Shown here in pieces: positions 48,401 through 60,623 of a stretch of 64,000 bases of DNA. Position numbers and translations under genes: made by a program. Source of the DNA: Histoplasma ohiense (Eukaryota; Ascomycota; Eurotiomycetes; Onygenales; Ajellomycetaceae); contig JAEVHH010000004.1 in the NCBI GenBank assembly GCA_017607445.1, forward strand, positions 2,108,001-2,172,000, given 5' to 3'. Positions within the stretch are counted from its first letter, which is position 1, and each line of letters starts with the position of its first letter. The notes under the pieces were generated by a model, which was not told where the DNA came from, did no database searches, and saw nothing but the letters and a program-made list of their open reading frames with translations.

Positions 48401-48490
48401 CTTGTTTGTGGACCAGAGGCGCTGGAAGTTGCTGTCAGAAACACACTGTTAAATATGGGCTGGAACGAGTGTGATTTGATCTTTTTTTAA
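45478..48490 (+). CDS. niaD: Nitrate reductase (NADPH)
   Basis: Seven exons: 45478-45754, 45828-45927, 45993-46251, 46312-46547, 46606-46826, 46887-47513, 47580-48490, giving 876 aa in one frame. It reduces nitrate to nitrite in the cytosol, passing electrons FAD, heme, molybdopterin. Domains: Mo-pterin (about 60-290) with the Mo-ligand Cys154 in LVCAGNRRKEQN; dimerisation region with NWYHIYDNRVLP and CFCWCFW; cytochrome b5 with heme ligands H551 (EHPGG) and H574 (HSETA), the latter codon split by the last intron; FAD domain with RAYTP (about 672); NAD(P) domain with GSGITP (about 752) and CGPEAL (about 850). Ends IFF. All cofactor residues checked are present, so the gene looks intact. Start at 45478 fits the family N-terminus; an in-frame ATG at 45406 would add 24 residues. 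No nitrite reductase or nitrate transporter gene is adjacent. Confidence 0.93.
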
Positions 48491-48871
48491 GCGAGTAAAC
48501 ATCCACAGAGTACACTAAGATATCAAGCAACCTACATGGCTGTATGAGGCGGTCACGATTTGCAGTTTTAGATATATCAGCTTCCCTTGGACACTTCAAG
48601 GCGTAAATCGAAGTTTGCTGACAGAGCGGAGGTGACTTGCAACTCTCGTACTTTATAACCTCTGATGTTCAATATGTCAGTATTTTTATGTCAAAATTTT
48701 CAATTCAAAAGCGTTCTTCGCATTTAGAGAAGCTAAAAGATGTCCAAAGAATCAAAGTGATAACAGGCATAAAACATCCAAAGATACAACGTCGCAGAAA
48801 AAATCCTGGTATAGATGATACGTGCAATCACAGAAGCCATCGGATCAGGAAAATAGCTAATATACCCGTAA
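48491..48871. other. Convergent intergenic, 3' ends of nitrate reductase and sec5
   Basis: 381 bp between two converging genes. AT-rich; must hold both polyadenylation regions. No gene seen. Confidence 0.6.
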
Positions 48872-51800
48872 TCACTTAGTCGTGCCACTCTTTACTTTTC
48901 TAAAGCACGCAAACTCCCCACGAGTCGCTTCCCGCAACCGTTTTAAAACCCCTCTCATTTCCCCCAACTCAGCCTGCAACTTAGCTCTGGCGTCGTTATT
49001 AGTTCGACGATCAAGTTCCAAATATATTTGGCTCTGTATTTTTGATGCCTCCTCCGTGGCGTACTGCGAGAGCGTTTGTGCAATAAATTCCGTATCCAGG
49101 GTTGCTTGCATCAGAGCAGGAAGTGTATACTTAGGCCGTTGTGTGAAAGCGTTCAGAAGGGATGAGGAAATTTGCGTTAGGAGATGAGAAAGAAGTGCAT
49201 TTGTAAGGGACGGTGCGGGTGTGTTTGACGAATTTTGGGTTGGGGTTGGGAGAGTTGTAGACACTTCCGTATGCACTAAGACGAGGTTTAGCAAGGCTGT
49301 ATATACATAAGGACGAACTTGGTCGGGTCGACTCGTCAAGGGGACCCAGTCCGGAGCGGTGATTCCATTGAGGATAGTAGAATTTAATGTTGCGGTCATC
49401 GGCCGGGTATATGATTGGAATAGGCGGGTGTCAATTTGGCCAAGCACGTCACGGATTGTTTTGGACTCCTCGGTTAACTTAACGGAGAATGCAGTTTCAA
49501 AGTTAGACACCAATTGAGGGACGTACTCAGTGCGGAGAGCCTTGAGGTTGGAGAGCGTGAGGAGCATTCGAACGTTCTGAGAAAAACGCTGTGAGTAAGG
49601 AGATCAAATCTGCATACTGTTCGGGGTACAAAGGCACAACTAACCCTATTCTTGGCATCAATGCCGCCCAAGGAGGGGATAGATGACGAAATATCTAATC
49701 CACCGATGCGAACGACAGGACCGAGAAGGATCCATTCATTTTCCCCTTCAGTCGCAACTGGGTGTTCGGCATTTTCAACAAGCCCACTTAATGCCTTATA
49801 CACGCTCGTTACAAACTGCGACCGAACCATTTGAAGAAGTTTTGCGGGAGGGGGAGTGACAACATCGACGATCCCGGGTTTCGTCATGGCCTCAGATATA
49901 TACAATATTTTTTGCATTCCGGAGAGAACTGCACTTTCGAATGCCACGAATAGCCCGGGCATTTTAGTCATGTCCTTACGCTCGGAGTCCCTAGTCCAGT
50001 CCTCTAGATATTTCACACCCTCAGCGTCTTTATTCCAGGCTGCGCATACAGCACGAACTGATCGCTCTCGTGTACCACTGACAAGAAGCTTCAGCTTATC
50101 GTAGGTACTGCCACCACTTGATATCGGGCTCATTGCAGCTATCTCGCTAGCAGCCGTTCCAATTAATATTAGAAATTGACTAAGATAATGAACGCCACTA
50201 AGAGCGTTTGCATACGGAGGCCAGAAGGCGAAGTCCTCCCATGCTTCTCCTCGCCTGGGTGACGGTAGGGGCACATCCTTAGGGTCTATCCTGAAACGTG
50301 AGTTTGTTGGAGTAAAGCCAGTTAGTGGCGAGTTGGGATTCGTCGGGAGTGGCGAAAGTAGAAGCGACACATCCTCTATAGGAGGATCGGCAAATATCGA
50401 TACTGCACTTTCGCGGATGAGATTTACAAGTTCAATTACTCCATCTTTCAAATCACTCACTCCTCCGGAAGAGAGTCGGTGGTGCTTTCGGCTTTCACCC
50501 TCGAACCCTGCGGGGAGGAGCTTCTGCTTACTGCCGTCGATGAAAGATTGTGTGGTGTCCCAAAACTCGATGACGTCTCCAAGGAGGCCACCTTCAAGTG
50601 ATAATAGTTTTTTCAGATATGTGTGTACGCACTCCCATAGTTCGATAACAAGCTCAGTATCGAGTGGATCTTTGGAATTTGCGACACCATCACGGTTAGT
50701 CCGCTGAATGTACGGAGCGACAGCTTGAGGAGTGGGTTTATCCCCATTGGCTAGACGTCGTCGAAGAATTTCAATTTCGACTTTCGAGCGCTCACAGAAG
50801 GCCATAATTTTAGTTTTCAAAAAATCATACCGTCCGAGGAGCCAGACCCAGACTGGGTTATCATCAACACCAAGTTCAAGTAATGTTGCAATCAGTTCCA
50901 TGTGCTCCTCGATGGGACCACCATCGACGCTCATCGAGGGGGTATTTGCCTGGATAGTGCTTAAACGTCGCCACAAATCCCGCTTAAACACTTGTATTTG
51001 CTTTTCAACATCCATCCACATTCTACCTGTAACAAGGATTAAGTGAACTTGTTCGTCTGATAAAGGACGCTTCGAAGCTGTAGCACGGTCAGCAATGAGT
51101 CGTGCGTCTATTGCGTGTCTTCTAGCGCGTGTATATTGATCGACGACTGCCTCGTAATCTCGCTGTTTGATCGATTGCACGAGATTAGATCCAATTTCAT
51201 ATATCTCACGGTGTGTTGACATAGCCTCAATAATGGCTTTCAAACCCTCTTCTCGCTGTCGACCCCCAAGCGCTGCGCCCCACACCTCTTCTACTTTCCC
51301 TAAAGCCTCCGCTAAAGGTACGCGTATGCCCTTGACACCATATTCACTTTCCTTTGTAAGAGAGTTTTTCTGTGGAATTGAGCGTTCAGTAACTCCTATA
51401 CTAGATCCTTTCATGTGAGCACCAGATACACTGGTTCTTTGAGAAAGCCACCCTTGGGGATGGGCATCAGGCTGTGCGCCTTGGTTTCGCATTTCCGTAT
51501 AAACATTGTCGATCGTCGCCTTCGCTCGGACAAAGCGTTCAAAATTTGACTCAACCAAAACCTTCAAAGACGCAGATTTCTGATCAATAGATCTAGATAA
51601 AAACTCCAGGCCTTCGAGAAGGGACTGGATAGAATCTGAGGAGTGGGTTTGAGAGAGGAAGAGTGCAGGTGAGAATGTTGTTGAGGAGAGCAGGTAACGG
51701 TTTCGAACGCGGGCATCATCATCAGCGATACCACGTTGTTTCAACATCCTAACCACACTATCAGAAGATCCCAAAGGATCTGGCTCGTCTTTTTGAACCA

Positions 51801-52041
51801 AGTTATCCCTTCCATCTCCAGTCCGTTGAGATCCCGGCACTATGCTCCTCCGGTCGCTCCCACCCCTTTGGAGAGCAGCATATCTCGATTTTCGTCGTTG
51901 GGAGGCTGAGGTGGAGGGACCAGACGACAAGGGGTCTTCGCCATCAGAATCATCGCTTTCATTCAGCTCTGCTGGCCATTCTTCAGGGTAAAGTGAAGGG
52001 ATGTTATAATACTGGGTAACGTCGGTGTCATAGGAAGCCAT
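48872..52041 (-). CDS. sec5: Exocyst complex component Sec5
   Basis: Two exons, 52041-49645 and 49576-48872, with a 68-bp intron, give 1033 aa; yeast Sec5 is of similar size (just under 1000). Sec5 is a subunit of the octameric exocyst that tethers secretory vesicles to the plasma membrane at sites of polarised growth such as hyphal tips. The N-terminus is acidic and Ser-rich. The diagnostic Sec5 segment lies at about residues 115-185 (YLLSSTTFSPALFLS, LEFLSRSIDQKSASLKVLVE, NFERFVRAKATIDNVYTEM). The rest is the helical rod typical of exocyst subunits. The C-terminal exon ends with a coiled, Arg-rich helix. The junction reads DAKNR|NVRMLLTLSNLK. Its start is 400 bp from the divergent idh1 start. 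Confidence 0.9.
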
Positions 52042-52441
52042 AATAGGGGGTTGGGCATCAGAGCGAGATCGGCCTCAGTAGGAACCAGAGACACAAGAAG
52101 ACAAGCAAGGAACTCCGGAAAGGGTAGTACTCTTCAGCCGGTCCACGAATACTGCCAAATAATCGCCGTGCTCGAAAGCTCCCTGTATCTTTTTCATTGT
52201 TGGTAGAATTGCTGTCCATAGGTGTTCCACCATTGAACAGTTTGGGTGAAGCTGAGCAAACAGAGCAAACACTCGCGAATGCTTATCCAATTTAAAAAAT
52301 ATATTCTGGGTCTGGCGGAGTGGATAACAACTCTCCCTTCCTTCATTCTAATTCATTACTACTCGTCCTCACTTTAAAAGACCTCAATTGCTTATTACTA
52401 CTAGAGCCTTGCCGGCCTCTATAGACAGACCGACCATTGCA
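52042..52441. promoter_or_regulatory. Divergent promoter region of sec5 and idh1
   Basis: 400 bp between two genes read outward. A minus-strand ORF of 71 codons (52290-52075) lies upstream of sec5 and could be a long upstream ORF in its leader or chance. No specific factor sites identified. Confidence 0.5.
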
Positions 52442-53970
52442 ATGAATTCCCTACGTGTCTTGGTTCCCGCGCGGCATTGCCTACGAACGCCTGTCGCCCA
52501 ATTATCCCGCAAGTTCCCGTTGAATGTGAGGAATTTTTGTCTCCAGTCGCAAATCTACATCTTATGGCACTTTGATGATTATAAGTAGGCTAATCTGTGT
52601 ACATAATATAGATTCGGTGTTACGCTGTGGCTGCTGCCGAAAAAGTAGCCAAATTTCCCGGAACCAAGGGCCCTGATGTATAATACTAGTCCTTCCCCTT
52701 CAGTCGAAATAAACGAGCTATTGGGTGTGTAAATCAGAAGCTGAGAATCCCACTCTGCTTAGGGGAAATATACAGTCACATTGATCGAGGGTGATGGTAT
52801 CGGACCAGAAATCTCACAATCCGTCAAGGATATTTTCGCGGCTGCAAAGGTAAAGCGACGACATCGACATGTTTTGTTTTCATATTTATTTGGCTTTCGG
52901 CTCTAGACCGAGGCTCACTCAATCAATTAGGTACCGATAAATTGGGAGCCAGTTGACGTTACGCCGGTTATCAAGGATGGAAAGACTGCCATTCCAGATA
53001 AAGCTATTGACAGTGTGAAGAAAAATTTTGTTGCCCTCAAGGGACCACTTGCTGTAAGTTCCATCTGTTGCGAAATGCCATTGAGAGTCAAGACAATGAC
53101 TAAAGAGGTTTGCAGACACCTGTCGGCAAAGGCCATGTTTCCCTCAACCTTACTCTTCGCCGTACCTTCAATCTTTTCGCAAACGTCCGACCTGGACGGT
53201 CGATCGCTGGCTACAAGACTCCATATGACAATGTCCAAACTATCCTCATTCGAGAAAACACTGAGGGCGAATATTCTGGAATTGAGCATGTTGTGGTGGA
53301 TGGCGTTGTGCAGAGCATTAAGCTCATCACGCGAGAAGCATCCGAACGTGTTCTCCGCTTTGCCTTCCAATATGCCCAAGAAGTAGGAAGGAAGAAGGTC
53401 CGCGTAGTTCATAAGGCAACTATCATGAAAATGTCCGACGGTCTCTTCCTGCGCACTGCGAGAGATGTTGCCAAGGATTTCCCCGATATTGAGTTCGACG
53501 CTGAGCTCCTTGACAATACTTGCTTGAAAATCGTCACGGATCCTGTCCCTTACAACGATAAAATTCTGGTCATGCCCAACCTTTATGGCGATATATTATC
53601 TGACATGTGCGCTGGTTTGATCGGCGGCCTGGGTCTCACACCGTCTGGTAACATTGGAGACGAATGCTCTATCTTCGAAGCTGTCCACGGATCCGCCCCT
53701 GACATTGCTGGTCAGCAGAAGGCAAACCCAACAGCCTTACTCTTGAGCAGTATTATGATGTTGCAGCATATGGGACTGCATCAGCATGCCGAGAAGATCC
53801 AAAATGCTATCTTCGCCACTCTCGCGGAAGGGAAGGTAAGGAAAGGCCATGTGTTTAACCCTACCTACTACCAGTACTCTGCTGACGACATTCTTTAGTC
53901 ACTTACCGGTGATCTTGGGGGCAAAGCCACGACCAACGAATACGCAAATGCCATCATCTCTAGACTGTAA
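52442..53970 (+). CDS. idh1: NAD-dependent isocitrate dehydrogenase subunit 1, mitochondrial
   Basis: Six exons: 52442-52525, 52612-52677, 52763-52849, 52931-53053, 53116-53835, 53899-53970; 383 aa, the usual length. Subunit of the heteromeric NAD-IDH that oxidises isocitrate to 2-oxoglutarate in the TCA cycle. The first 35-40 residues are Arg/Ser/Leu-rich with few acids (MNSLRVLVPARHCLRTP), a mitochondrial presequence. Then VTLIEGDGIGPE, LRRTFNLFANVRP, ENTEGEYSGIEH, KATIMKMSDGLF, NLYGDILSDMCAGLIGGLG and EAVHGSAPDIAG follow, all family blocks. Subunit 1 rather than 2 is inferred from overall resemblance (PINWEPVDVTP, MKMSDGLF). Splice junctions restore the frame throughout; the stop is TAA at 53968. 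It converges with eaf7. Confidence 0.95.
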
Positions 53971-54496
53971 TATTATTATTTGCCTGCCCACTCCCGTCCA
54001 CGATTCCCTCATATATTTTATGCAGTCGGTCATATCCAGTCCCCCTACTAGACAGAAATAGCTATATGTATCCTGAGCTCAGCGAGCTGGTATTCCCTTT
54101 GTTTTCTTTCTTGCCATTGCGAGTTACCTTTCCTTGCTGGTCTTTTTTTATGTAAAGTATATACTTCTTGTTGTGATTGCGTAGATAGCTTGCGGAGGAT
54201 AGTTTTTGACATTGATCATCTTTTCGCATCTGGATGTACTATACAAAACTAAATTTAAGTGACTTGGAGCCTACCAACCGCATTTTACATACAAACTCGT
54301 ACATTGTGCGCCTGTTCACATTCCTACAAACCTCCCGAACCAAAACAGACTCCCGTCTTCAGATTTACGATAGCTAGTCGTGGCAATATGGTGCGAGCAA
54401 ACATAATCCCCCGTAAGTTCAAAACGTGCATCTCGAATTAGTCTAGGTAATGGATCGAGAAAGTAGAAAAGAGCAGCCAAAGAAAACGAAAAACTA
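53971..54496. other. Convergent intergenic, 3' ends of idh1 and eaf7
   Basis: 526 bp holding the two 3' UTRs. No gene seen. Confidence 0.6.
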
Positions 54497-55603
54497 TCAC
54501 CGTCGCCTACCGCGTTTAGGCGGGCCTTTACTCGGCTTTTTCGCTTTCCCACGCGTAGCCTGCGTCCGAGTCGGCCTTGCCCGTGCAGAGTCCATAACCT
54601 GTGTATCAGTGTCTTCCTCTTCAGCTGTCTCCGTCCCTTCCTCATCTCCTTCCTCTCCCTCGCCATCTTCAGCGGTATCTTCTTCTTTATGCGGACTAGC
54701 CTTATTATTTTGTCGCCCCTTTCCATTCTCGGCTTCAGCATGTAACCGTGAAAATCGTGTGCCTCGAGTTATGGCGCGTGTGCTACGGTTTGCTCGCCGG
54801 CCACGAGATGGTGCGGGAGAGGAACTTAGTTCTGGAAGTTTATCTTCTTTTAGCTCATTTTCTATATCATTCGACGTGGATTAATGGATAAAAATGCCAG
54901 ATTTGCCCACCATCTGTGTCTGCAATTGTACTAGCCCTTACTGATCCTCCAGCAATGCTCATTGGAGGAGACGATGACCCTTCCGGGGCAAGCCTTCTCT
55001 TAAACATCATCTCCCCGTATTCATCGTATGGTAGCTGAAATGGGCAGTAAGGCTCTTGCGCTGGCTCAGAGTCACCAGATCCATCTGTAGCAAACGAGGC
55101 TTCCTGAACCGGAAAACGTGTCAGCATATGTCAGGAACTTCGCTGATTCACATCCGTCAACAAGGATGTGCAACCGGGTCACCGACTCTCTCATCCAGCC
55201 CAGCAAGATTGTATAGCGTTCCCAGCTTCTTCCAAATGCCAGGTATCCGGGTATGTTGATCGTTTGGTGCCACATAACCCTGACTTATTAAATGCTCTGA
55301 AATAGCTAGCATGCGAAAGTGTTTGTGCATTCCTAAGGTTATTAAATTTGTTATTAAGCTTGCACCCTGCATTTTGTGAGTGCCGTACGGGTGCATACCG
55401 ACAGGTTTCCATCGTATGATTCCTTTTAGCAATGATATTTCTTGCTCCTCCGTCCATGGGTCTGTGACTATGGAATCACTTTCACTCTCAAACTTAGATA
55501 CAACGTCTGGTTGCGCGGGTGTGGTAGGCGTATGTTGGAGATTCTCTGTTTGTGGAGTCAGAGCTCCCTGGGAGGAGAGCCGCAATTTCTTCCTAGGTGG
55601 CAT
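54497..55603 (-). CDS. eaf7: NuA4 histone acetyltransferase subunit Eaf7 (CT20/MRGBP family)
   Basis: Four exons: 55603-55399, 55332-55175, 55103-54911, 54861-54497; 306 aa. Eaf7 is a subunit of the NuA4 H4/H2A acetyltransferase and of the TINTIN subcomplex, acting at transcribed chromatin in the nucleus. The conserved core is at about residues 47-125: DPWTEEQEISLLKGIIRWKPVG, joined across intron 1 to MHKHFRMLAISEHL, then HTRIPGIWKKLGTLYNL and LDER. YDEYGEMMFKRRLAPEGS follows. The tail is low-complexity: an acidic run (EGEEGDEEGTETAEEEDTD) followed by a basic Lys/Arg/Pro end, as in filamentous fungal homologues. The last intron is only 49 bp; the exon 3/4 junction is the least certain. The 200-bp gap to the next gene at 55804 is a divergent promoter. 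Confidence 0.88.
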
Positions 55604-55803
55604 TTCAAGGGATATAAATTGTATAGCTCGTATTAGAGTATTAACGGTTATTGGGATGAGAAGTGGACTGTTGCGGTGAAATAATAACCGGCAAATAAGC
55701 AGTGGTCCGTGCGGAGAGTTCAATCAACCGCGCTTGCTTTCCCAAACGCGTCAGAACACCCGCAACGAGATAAAGCGAATATCAGATATGCCTCATATGT
55801 AAC

Positions 55804-58758
55804 ATGGATCTAGGAGAAGATGTGGATGACCCGTTTGTGCTTGACGTCAACAAGTTATGGGAGCCTTCTTATTTCCATTCCCAAGCACTGCAACCGCTAG
55901 ATTCCCTCCCTTGGGATGATGGCTTCCCAGGTAACAAATCAGTTTTCCGTGTGTTGCGCAACAGCTAATATGTGGCTCTAGAACTTGCCCAGGGTGTCTT
56001 TCAAGGTGCCTTTGACCAGTTTACAAAAAATGGTTCCAACATATATGAATTAAATATTTTCGGCACAGACCCGCTTGATTCGACTGACACAGATTCCCTT
56101 CCATCCCACAGTGCGAGAAAAACCAGTATAGATTCTGACGGGGCGGAGGAAGAAACGGATGAGAGAGCAGATATATGGGCGCTCGATGACATTTTAAAGC
56201 AAATTACTGAAAAAGGATCATTGGGATCGTGGGATACATTTCCAGACCATCCCGTTCGCCAGAATGTCCCTCTTTACCTGAGTGAAGCTGGCCCACGTGG
56301 ATTTGATGCTGCATTGGGTTATCAAGCAACAAAATCCGGACTTGAGGATTCGGGTCGAGTAGCGCGAACAAATATTTTCATTGCGAGTCTATTTCGGCTG
56401 GGCCTCGGGTGGAATTCTATATTTTTCCGCTTCAACGAACAAAATCGAGTATTCGAAAAGCATATCAAAGATGCCCGCATATCTGGAATCAGCCTAACGG
56501 CAGTGAATGGCCTGGTTGAAGAATTTTTACAATGTGGAACGCAAGTACGCAAGATAAGAAGATTCCTTCTCGAAACGCCTTCTCGAACCGATCTCCCGAC
56601 CCCGTTGTCCAGCCTTGCCAGCGCAGTGTCAATCCTGCTACATAGTTTTGAGGAGCATGTATACAAGTGTTTTAAGATGGGTTTACCGTTGTTGGCGACT
56701 CAAATGTTATTCAGACGGCCTGCATGTCTCCTCAATGCACTCGTTGACATCATAAAGGGCGCGGAAAATGCGATAACGGACGGTGCTGTTATATCGTCCG
56801 TCTTTACGAAATGCGATCATTACTCCCATGAATATGTGTGGCTCTCTGGAGTTCTTCATGAATTAATGGCATTGGTGGCTGAATCGTGGCTTTTACTGGT
56901 TGAGTCTTGGATTGGGCTCCAGCCCGAGCCACAAACCATGCCAGAGCTCAATCGGAATGAGAAAAGCTTCATAAAAACCGAGGAAGTTGACGGTAGAAAT
57001 TCCAGAAGTATTGAAGCTAAACTGGTTGACTACAGTTTCCGTCCAGAAGCTATGCCTATCTTTGTTCCCACAGACTATGCGGAAATGATATTCGAAGGTG
57101 GCAAGAGCCTGAGGCTTCTCGAAGAATTCCATCCTAATCATCCACTTTCCGTAAAGAGCGGCGCGAGTCGGTCAGTGAATCTAACCTTGGAGTGTGCGTT
57201 TACCTGGAAAGATATTGATAAAATTCAACAAAAAGCCAACGACTATGAGTCGCGACTTCGAGCTGAAATACTTAGCTACGATGAAAAACGACTCCAGAAA
57301 TGTCCCACGCTATCACCCGAGGACAAGAATATTGGAAATACAGTTCATGTTGGCCATTATCCAATTGACGGCGTCTTTTCACTTTTAGATATCGACGACA
57401 AGAATGATACTACCGAGTTAGCGAGTCAATCTTCAGTCTCTTCCCATAAACTACACGTTCTCCTCGCTGAGAGCAACTGTTTCAACACCGACAAAGTCTC
57501 TGGAAACGAATTTCTTTTCGGACCACCTTTGGATGCGTCTGTTTATCTTTCATTCGCCCCAGCTATTTCAGCGCAAACTAGATTAATCAATTTCTCCTGC
57601 CTCCACCTTCTCTTCAAAGGACATAAAATCAAGGACCACCTGCAATTACAATGGCGTTTTCAGTTATTAGGCGACGGGGTCTTTTCGTCACGCTTATCTC
57701 ACATCTTATTTGACCCTGAAATGCACAGTGGAGAACGGAAAGCTGGGGTTGCCCGCGGGGGAAGTTCTACTGGACTTCGTCTGGGCAATCGAGATACCTG
57801 GCCACCAGCTAGCTCTGAGCTCCGCCTGGTGCTTATGGGCTTGCTTTCTGAGAGTTACCACGGCGACAAAAATTACCCTGGCCACAACACCGGAAACCAA
57901 ACCAGGAACAGGGACTTGCCTGGTGGCCTCAGCTTTGCAATCCGTGAGCTGACGGGTGAAGAACTTTTAAAATGCAAAAATCCCAATTCCATTGAGGCTT
58001 TAGATTTCCTCCGTCTCCAATACCATCCCCCTTCAGTGCTCGAAGCCATAATAACTCCCAGGAGTCTACGCAGATATGACTCTATCTTCAAACGCCTTCT
58101 ACGGCAGATGCGAATGCTTTCAGTTTCATGCGCCCTAATCCGAAACTCTACAGATCGCTCGAATGCTACCGACATGAGCCGAACAATCACACAAAAATTC
58201 CGGATCGAAGCACATCATTTCGTTCAAAGCGTGAGCGAATATTCCTTCCACATTGCAGTTGGAGAAACATGGAGCAAGTTCGAGAGAACACTTGTCAAGA
58301 CTGAGAAGTGCATTGATAAGGGGGATATCGATGGTACCCTTGACCATGCCAAAAGCTTACACCGCCTCCGAGAATATCATGAAGAAATCCTTGACCAGAT
58401 CCTCTTTGCTTTATTTGTGAGCAAGAAACACACACAGGCCAGAAACCTTTTGGACGATATCTTCAGCACGATTCTCACATTCTCTTCTTTATCGAAAGCA
58501 GCAGCCACTGGCACGTGGATGGAGCGAGAGGGGATGCAATCTTACGATCGGATAGTTCGTCAGCTTTTCTCGGTGTTTAGGAAACAGGTTTCAGGTTTTG
58601 TGAGATTTTTAAGGGCGTTGGATGGGGCCAAAGAGATGAAGTCGAAAGGGAAATACCGGGCTCTTACAGCTTGGGGGAGTGATGGTCGTGCGGGTGTTGA
58701 GACAGAGAGTGTCTTTGAACACCTCCTTTTGCGGTTGGATATGAATGGGTTTTATTAG
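55804..58758 (+). CDS. Gamma-tubulin complex component (Spc97/Spc98 family, GCP5/GCP6-like)
   Basis: Two exons, 55804-55930 and 55982-58758, with a 51-bp intron; 967 aa. GCP proteins form the gamma-tubulin ring complex that nucleates microtubules at spindle pole bodies. The N-terminus (DPFVLDVNKLWEPSYF, SLPWDDGFPE) is typical of large fungal family members. The N-terminal GRIP1-like region follows from about 150 (YLSEAGPRGFDAAL). The C-terminal GRIP2 region, which binds gamma-tubulin, occupies roughly 670-960: YHPPSVLEAIITPRSLRRYD, FKRLLRQMRML, ALIRN, and a His-Phe-Val segment (EAHHFVQSV). Size and divergence point to GCP5 or GCP6 rather than the core GCP2/GCP3; which one cannot be settled by eye. 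Start chosen to give the acidic family N-terminus upstream of the intron. Confidence 0.82.
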
Positions 58759-59323
58759 TTCATTCATTGTATGTGAGATATAAGTCAACGATATCCCTAA
58801 CGTTAGGAGCCATTGTAGAAAACCGTCGAGTGATGCTTAAAATGTTTTATTCTGTGGGCTTCTCAAACCTTCATACATGTTGTCACCAGTCGAGGAGCCT
58901 GAGGAATGCTTTTTAAATTATCCTCCACAAGCTGGGAATATAAATACATATATCATAAACTAAAAGTGATCATCCCAAATCCTATACCCCTCGTGAACTA
59001 GACGATAACCTTGGAAATCATTGCATCTTCAACGTATTCCACGTGATTGCCCAACCCTAACATGGCTTTGCGGGCATCAATTGGACACCTTGAACCAGCG
59101 GAGCAGACTTGCTAATATCTCTCCTATCAGCATCATCGTCCAGCGATCATCCGGAGAGTGTATGCGATCGCTGCATTTCACCGGTTAGAGACTATAGTTG
59201 AGAATGCGCAATCGATAGAGAAAATTTCGGTAGAGAAACGATTGGATTTCGGAGAAACAACATCGCCGTGGAAAATTGAACGTCTCATTCGAATGCTATC
59301 CTTGTGGCAGAATGTTTTCTTTT
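58759..59323. other. Convergent intergenic, 3' ends of GCP gene and fyv7
   Basis: 565 bp holding two 3' UTRs. A + ORF of 63 codons (59158-59349) overlapping the fyv7 end is judged to be chance. Confidence 0.55.
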
Positions 59324-60024
59324 CTAGGACTCTTCAACCATCCTCTTAACCCTATCCAGTAAAACGGTGCTTTCTCGTCCCAGTCTTCGTCTCCCAAACT
59401 GATCTGGCCTCCTCGCCCTAGCCATAGCCTCACGATCTCGTTGCTTAGCTTCTCTTATCCGTTGTTTCCTTTCAATTTCTTCTTTTCTCCTCTTTGCTAT
59501 TTCTACCTCTTTCATAAACGGAGACAGCTTTGGTCGACGTTTGCGGCGATTCAGCCCGCCCGTTGGCGGACAATCCGTACTTGATGTAAGCCGTTGTTCT
59601 ACACCGGGAGCATCAAGCATAGCTTGTCTATCAGGATGCAATTCTAAACTCGCTGGTTCTGTCTGTGTCGCATCATCATCATTTTCTAGTGTTGATTCTT
59701 TGGTATAACTGAATTTTGAAGATCCCTTCGCCAGCTCATTTTCTTTAATTTTGGCGTAGGATTTCTTGACCTTGGCTTTATGGATTAGGTCGCTTTTAAT
59801 TTTTTGTACTACACATAGCAAAAGAAGGAGAAGGCGATTAGTCGTGACTCGTGAGTACCGGTAATATCGAAAAGCGTAGGATAATCATATAGAAACTATC
59901 ACTTACTTTTTCGTCGATAGGTCCCGTCAGGAAGGTTAGCTGGACCAACTGAAAACCCTTTCTTCTTTTTAGTCACATTAACATCGCCGCCGGCACCATC
60001 CTCACGAGGTCTTTTAGGAGTCAT
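59324..60024 (-). CDS. fyv7: rRNA-processing protein Fyv7
   Basis: Two exons, 60024-59907 and 59808-59324, with a 98-bp intron; 200 aa. Fyv7 is a small basic nucleolar protein needed for early pre-rRNA processing of the small ribosomal subunit. The family block is KKKKGFSVGPANLPDGTYRRK, joined across the intron to QKIKSDLIHKAKVKKSYAKIK. The middle is acidic and variable, and the C-terminus is a highly charged helix (KEVEIAKRRKEEIERKQRIR) ending in RRLGRESTVLLDRVKRMVEES. Start at MTPKRPRED was chosen because the basic block follows at once; an in-frame ATG 11 codons upstream (60057) is an alternative. Divergent from the Atos-like gene, 599 bp away. Confidence 0.85.
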
Positions 60025-60623
60025 GTTGATATTTTCGTAGATTTTCGATAATGGCATCGCTGATGCAATTGGTGGGCGCAACAGTAATCTCTCAATATCC
60101 ACAGGCCACCATAATATCACCCCGTAGATATCGTGGCACGGCTGAGAGGAAAGAGAGAGCCAACCCGTTCCCAAATGCAAAAATATGTTTTCTTTTTCAC
60201 ATTTTTGAATTATTTTTTTTTTGATGCGGGCTGCTGTCCCCACGTGACTCGACTCGGCATCCGTGGCTTCTCCGGCAGTAGCCCTCATACGTAGGTCAGC
60301 CGGTAGAGGCGAATGATTCCATCCCACCGCCACGGCTCTAGATGCTGCCAGCAACAGCCTCACGTCACTCTTATCTCAAAGCCGGTCTTGCTTCACTTCC
60401 CTCCTGTGTCCTCCTCGTAACCTCGCTTCTTTGGATCTATCACATATCTACAAATAACCCAGTTAAACCCGTGACATCCACAACCTAAGTGTCTGCCACT
60501 ACGCCCCGTGGCACACTTCACCTCTCTGCCTTCTCGTCCTCACTGGCTGCGGGGGAGAGCCACGTCTTCCCCTGAGAATGACAACTTGTCTTGCTGGTGA
60601 CTTTATTTTACAAATAATAACAT
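60025..60623. promoter_or_regulatory. Divergent promoter region of fyv7 and the Atos-like gene
   Basis: 599 bp between outward-facing genes, with a T10 tract near 60210. The minus-strand frame stays open from 60363 into fyv7, but nothing in it looks conserved. No specific factor sites identified. Confidence 0.45.
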
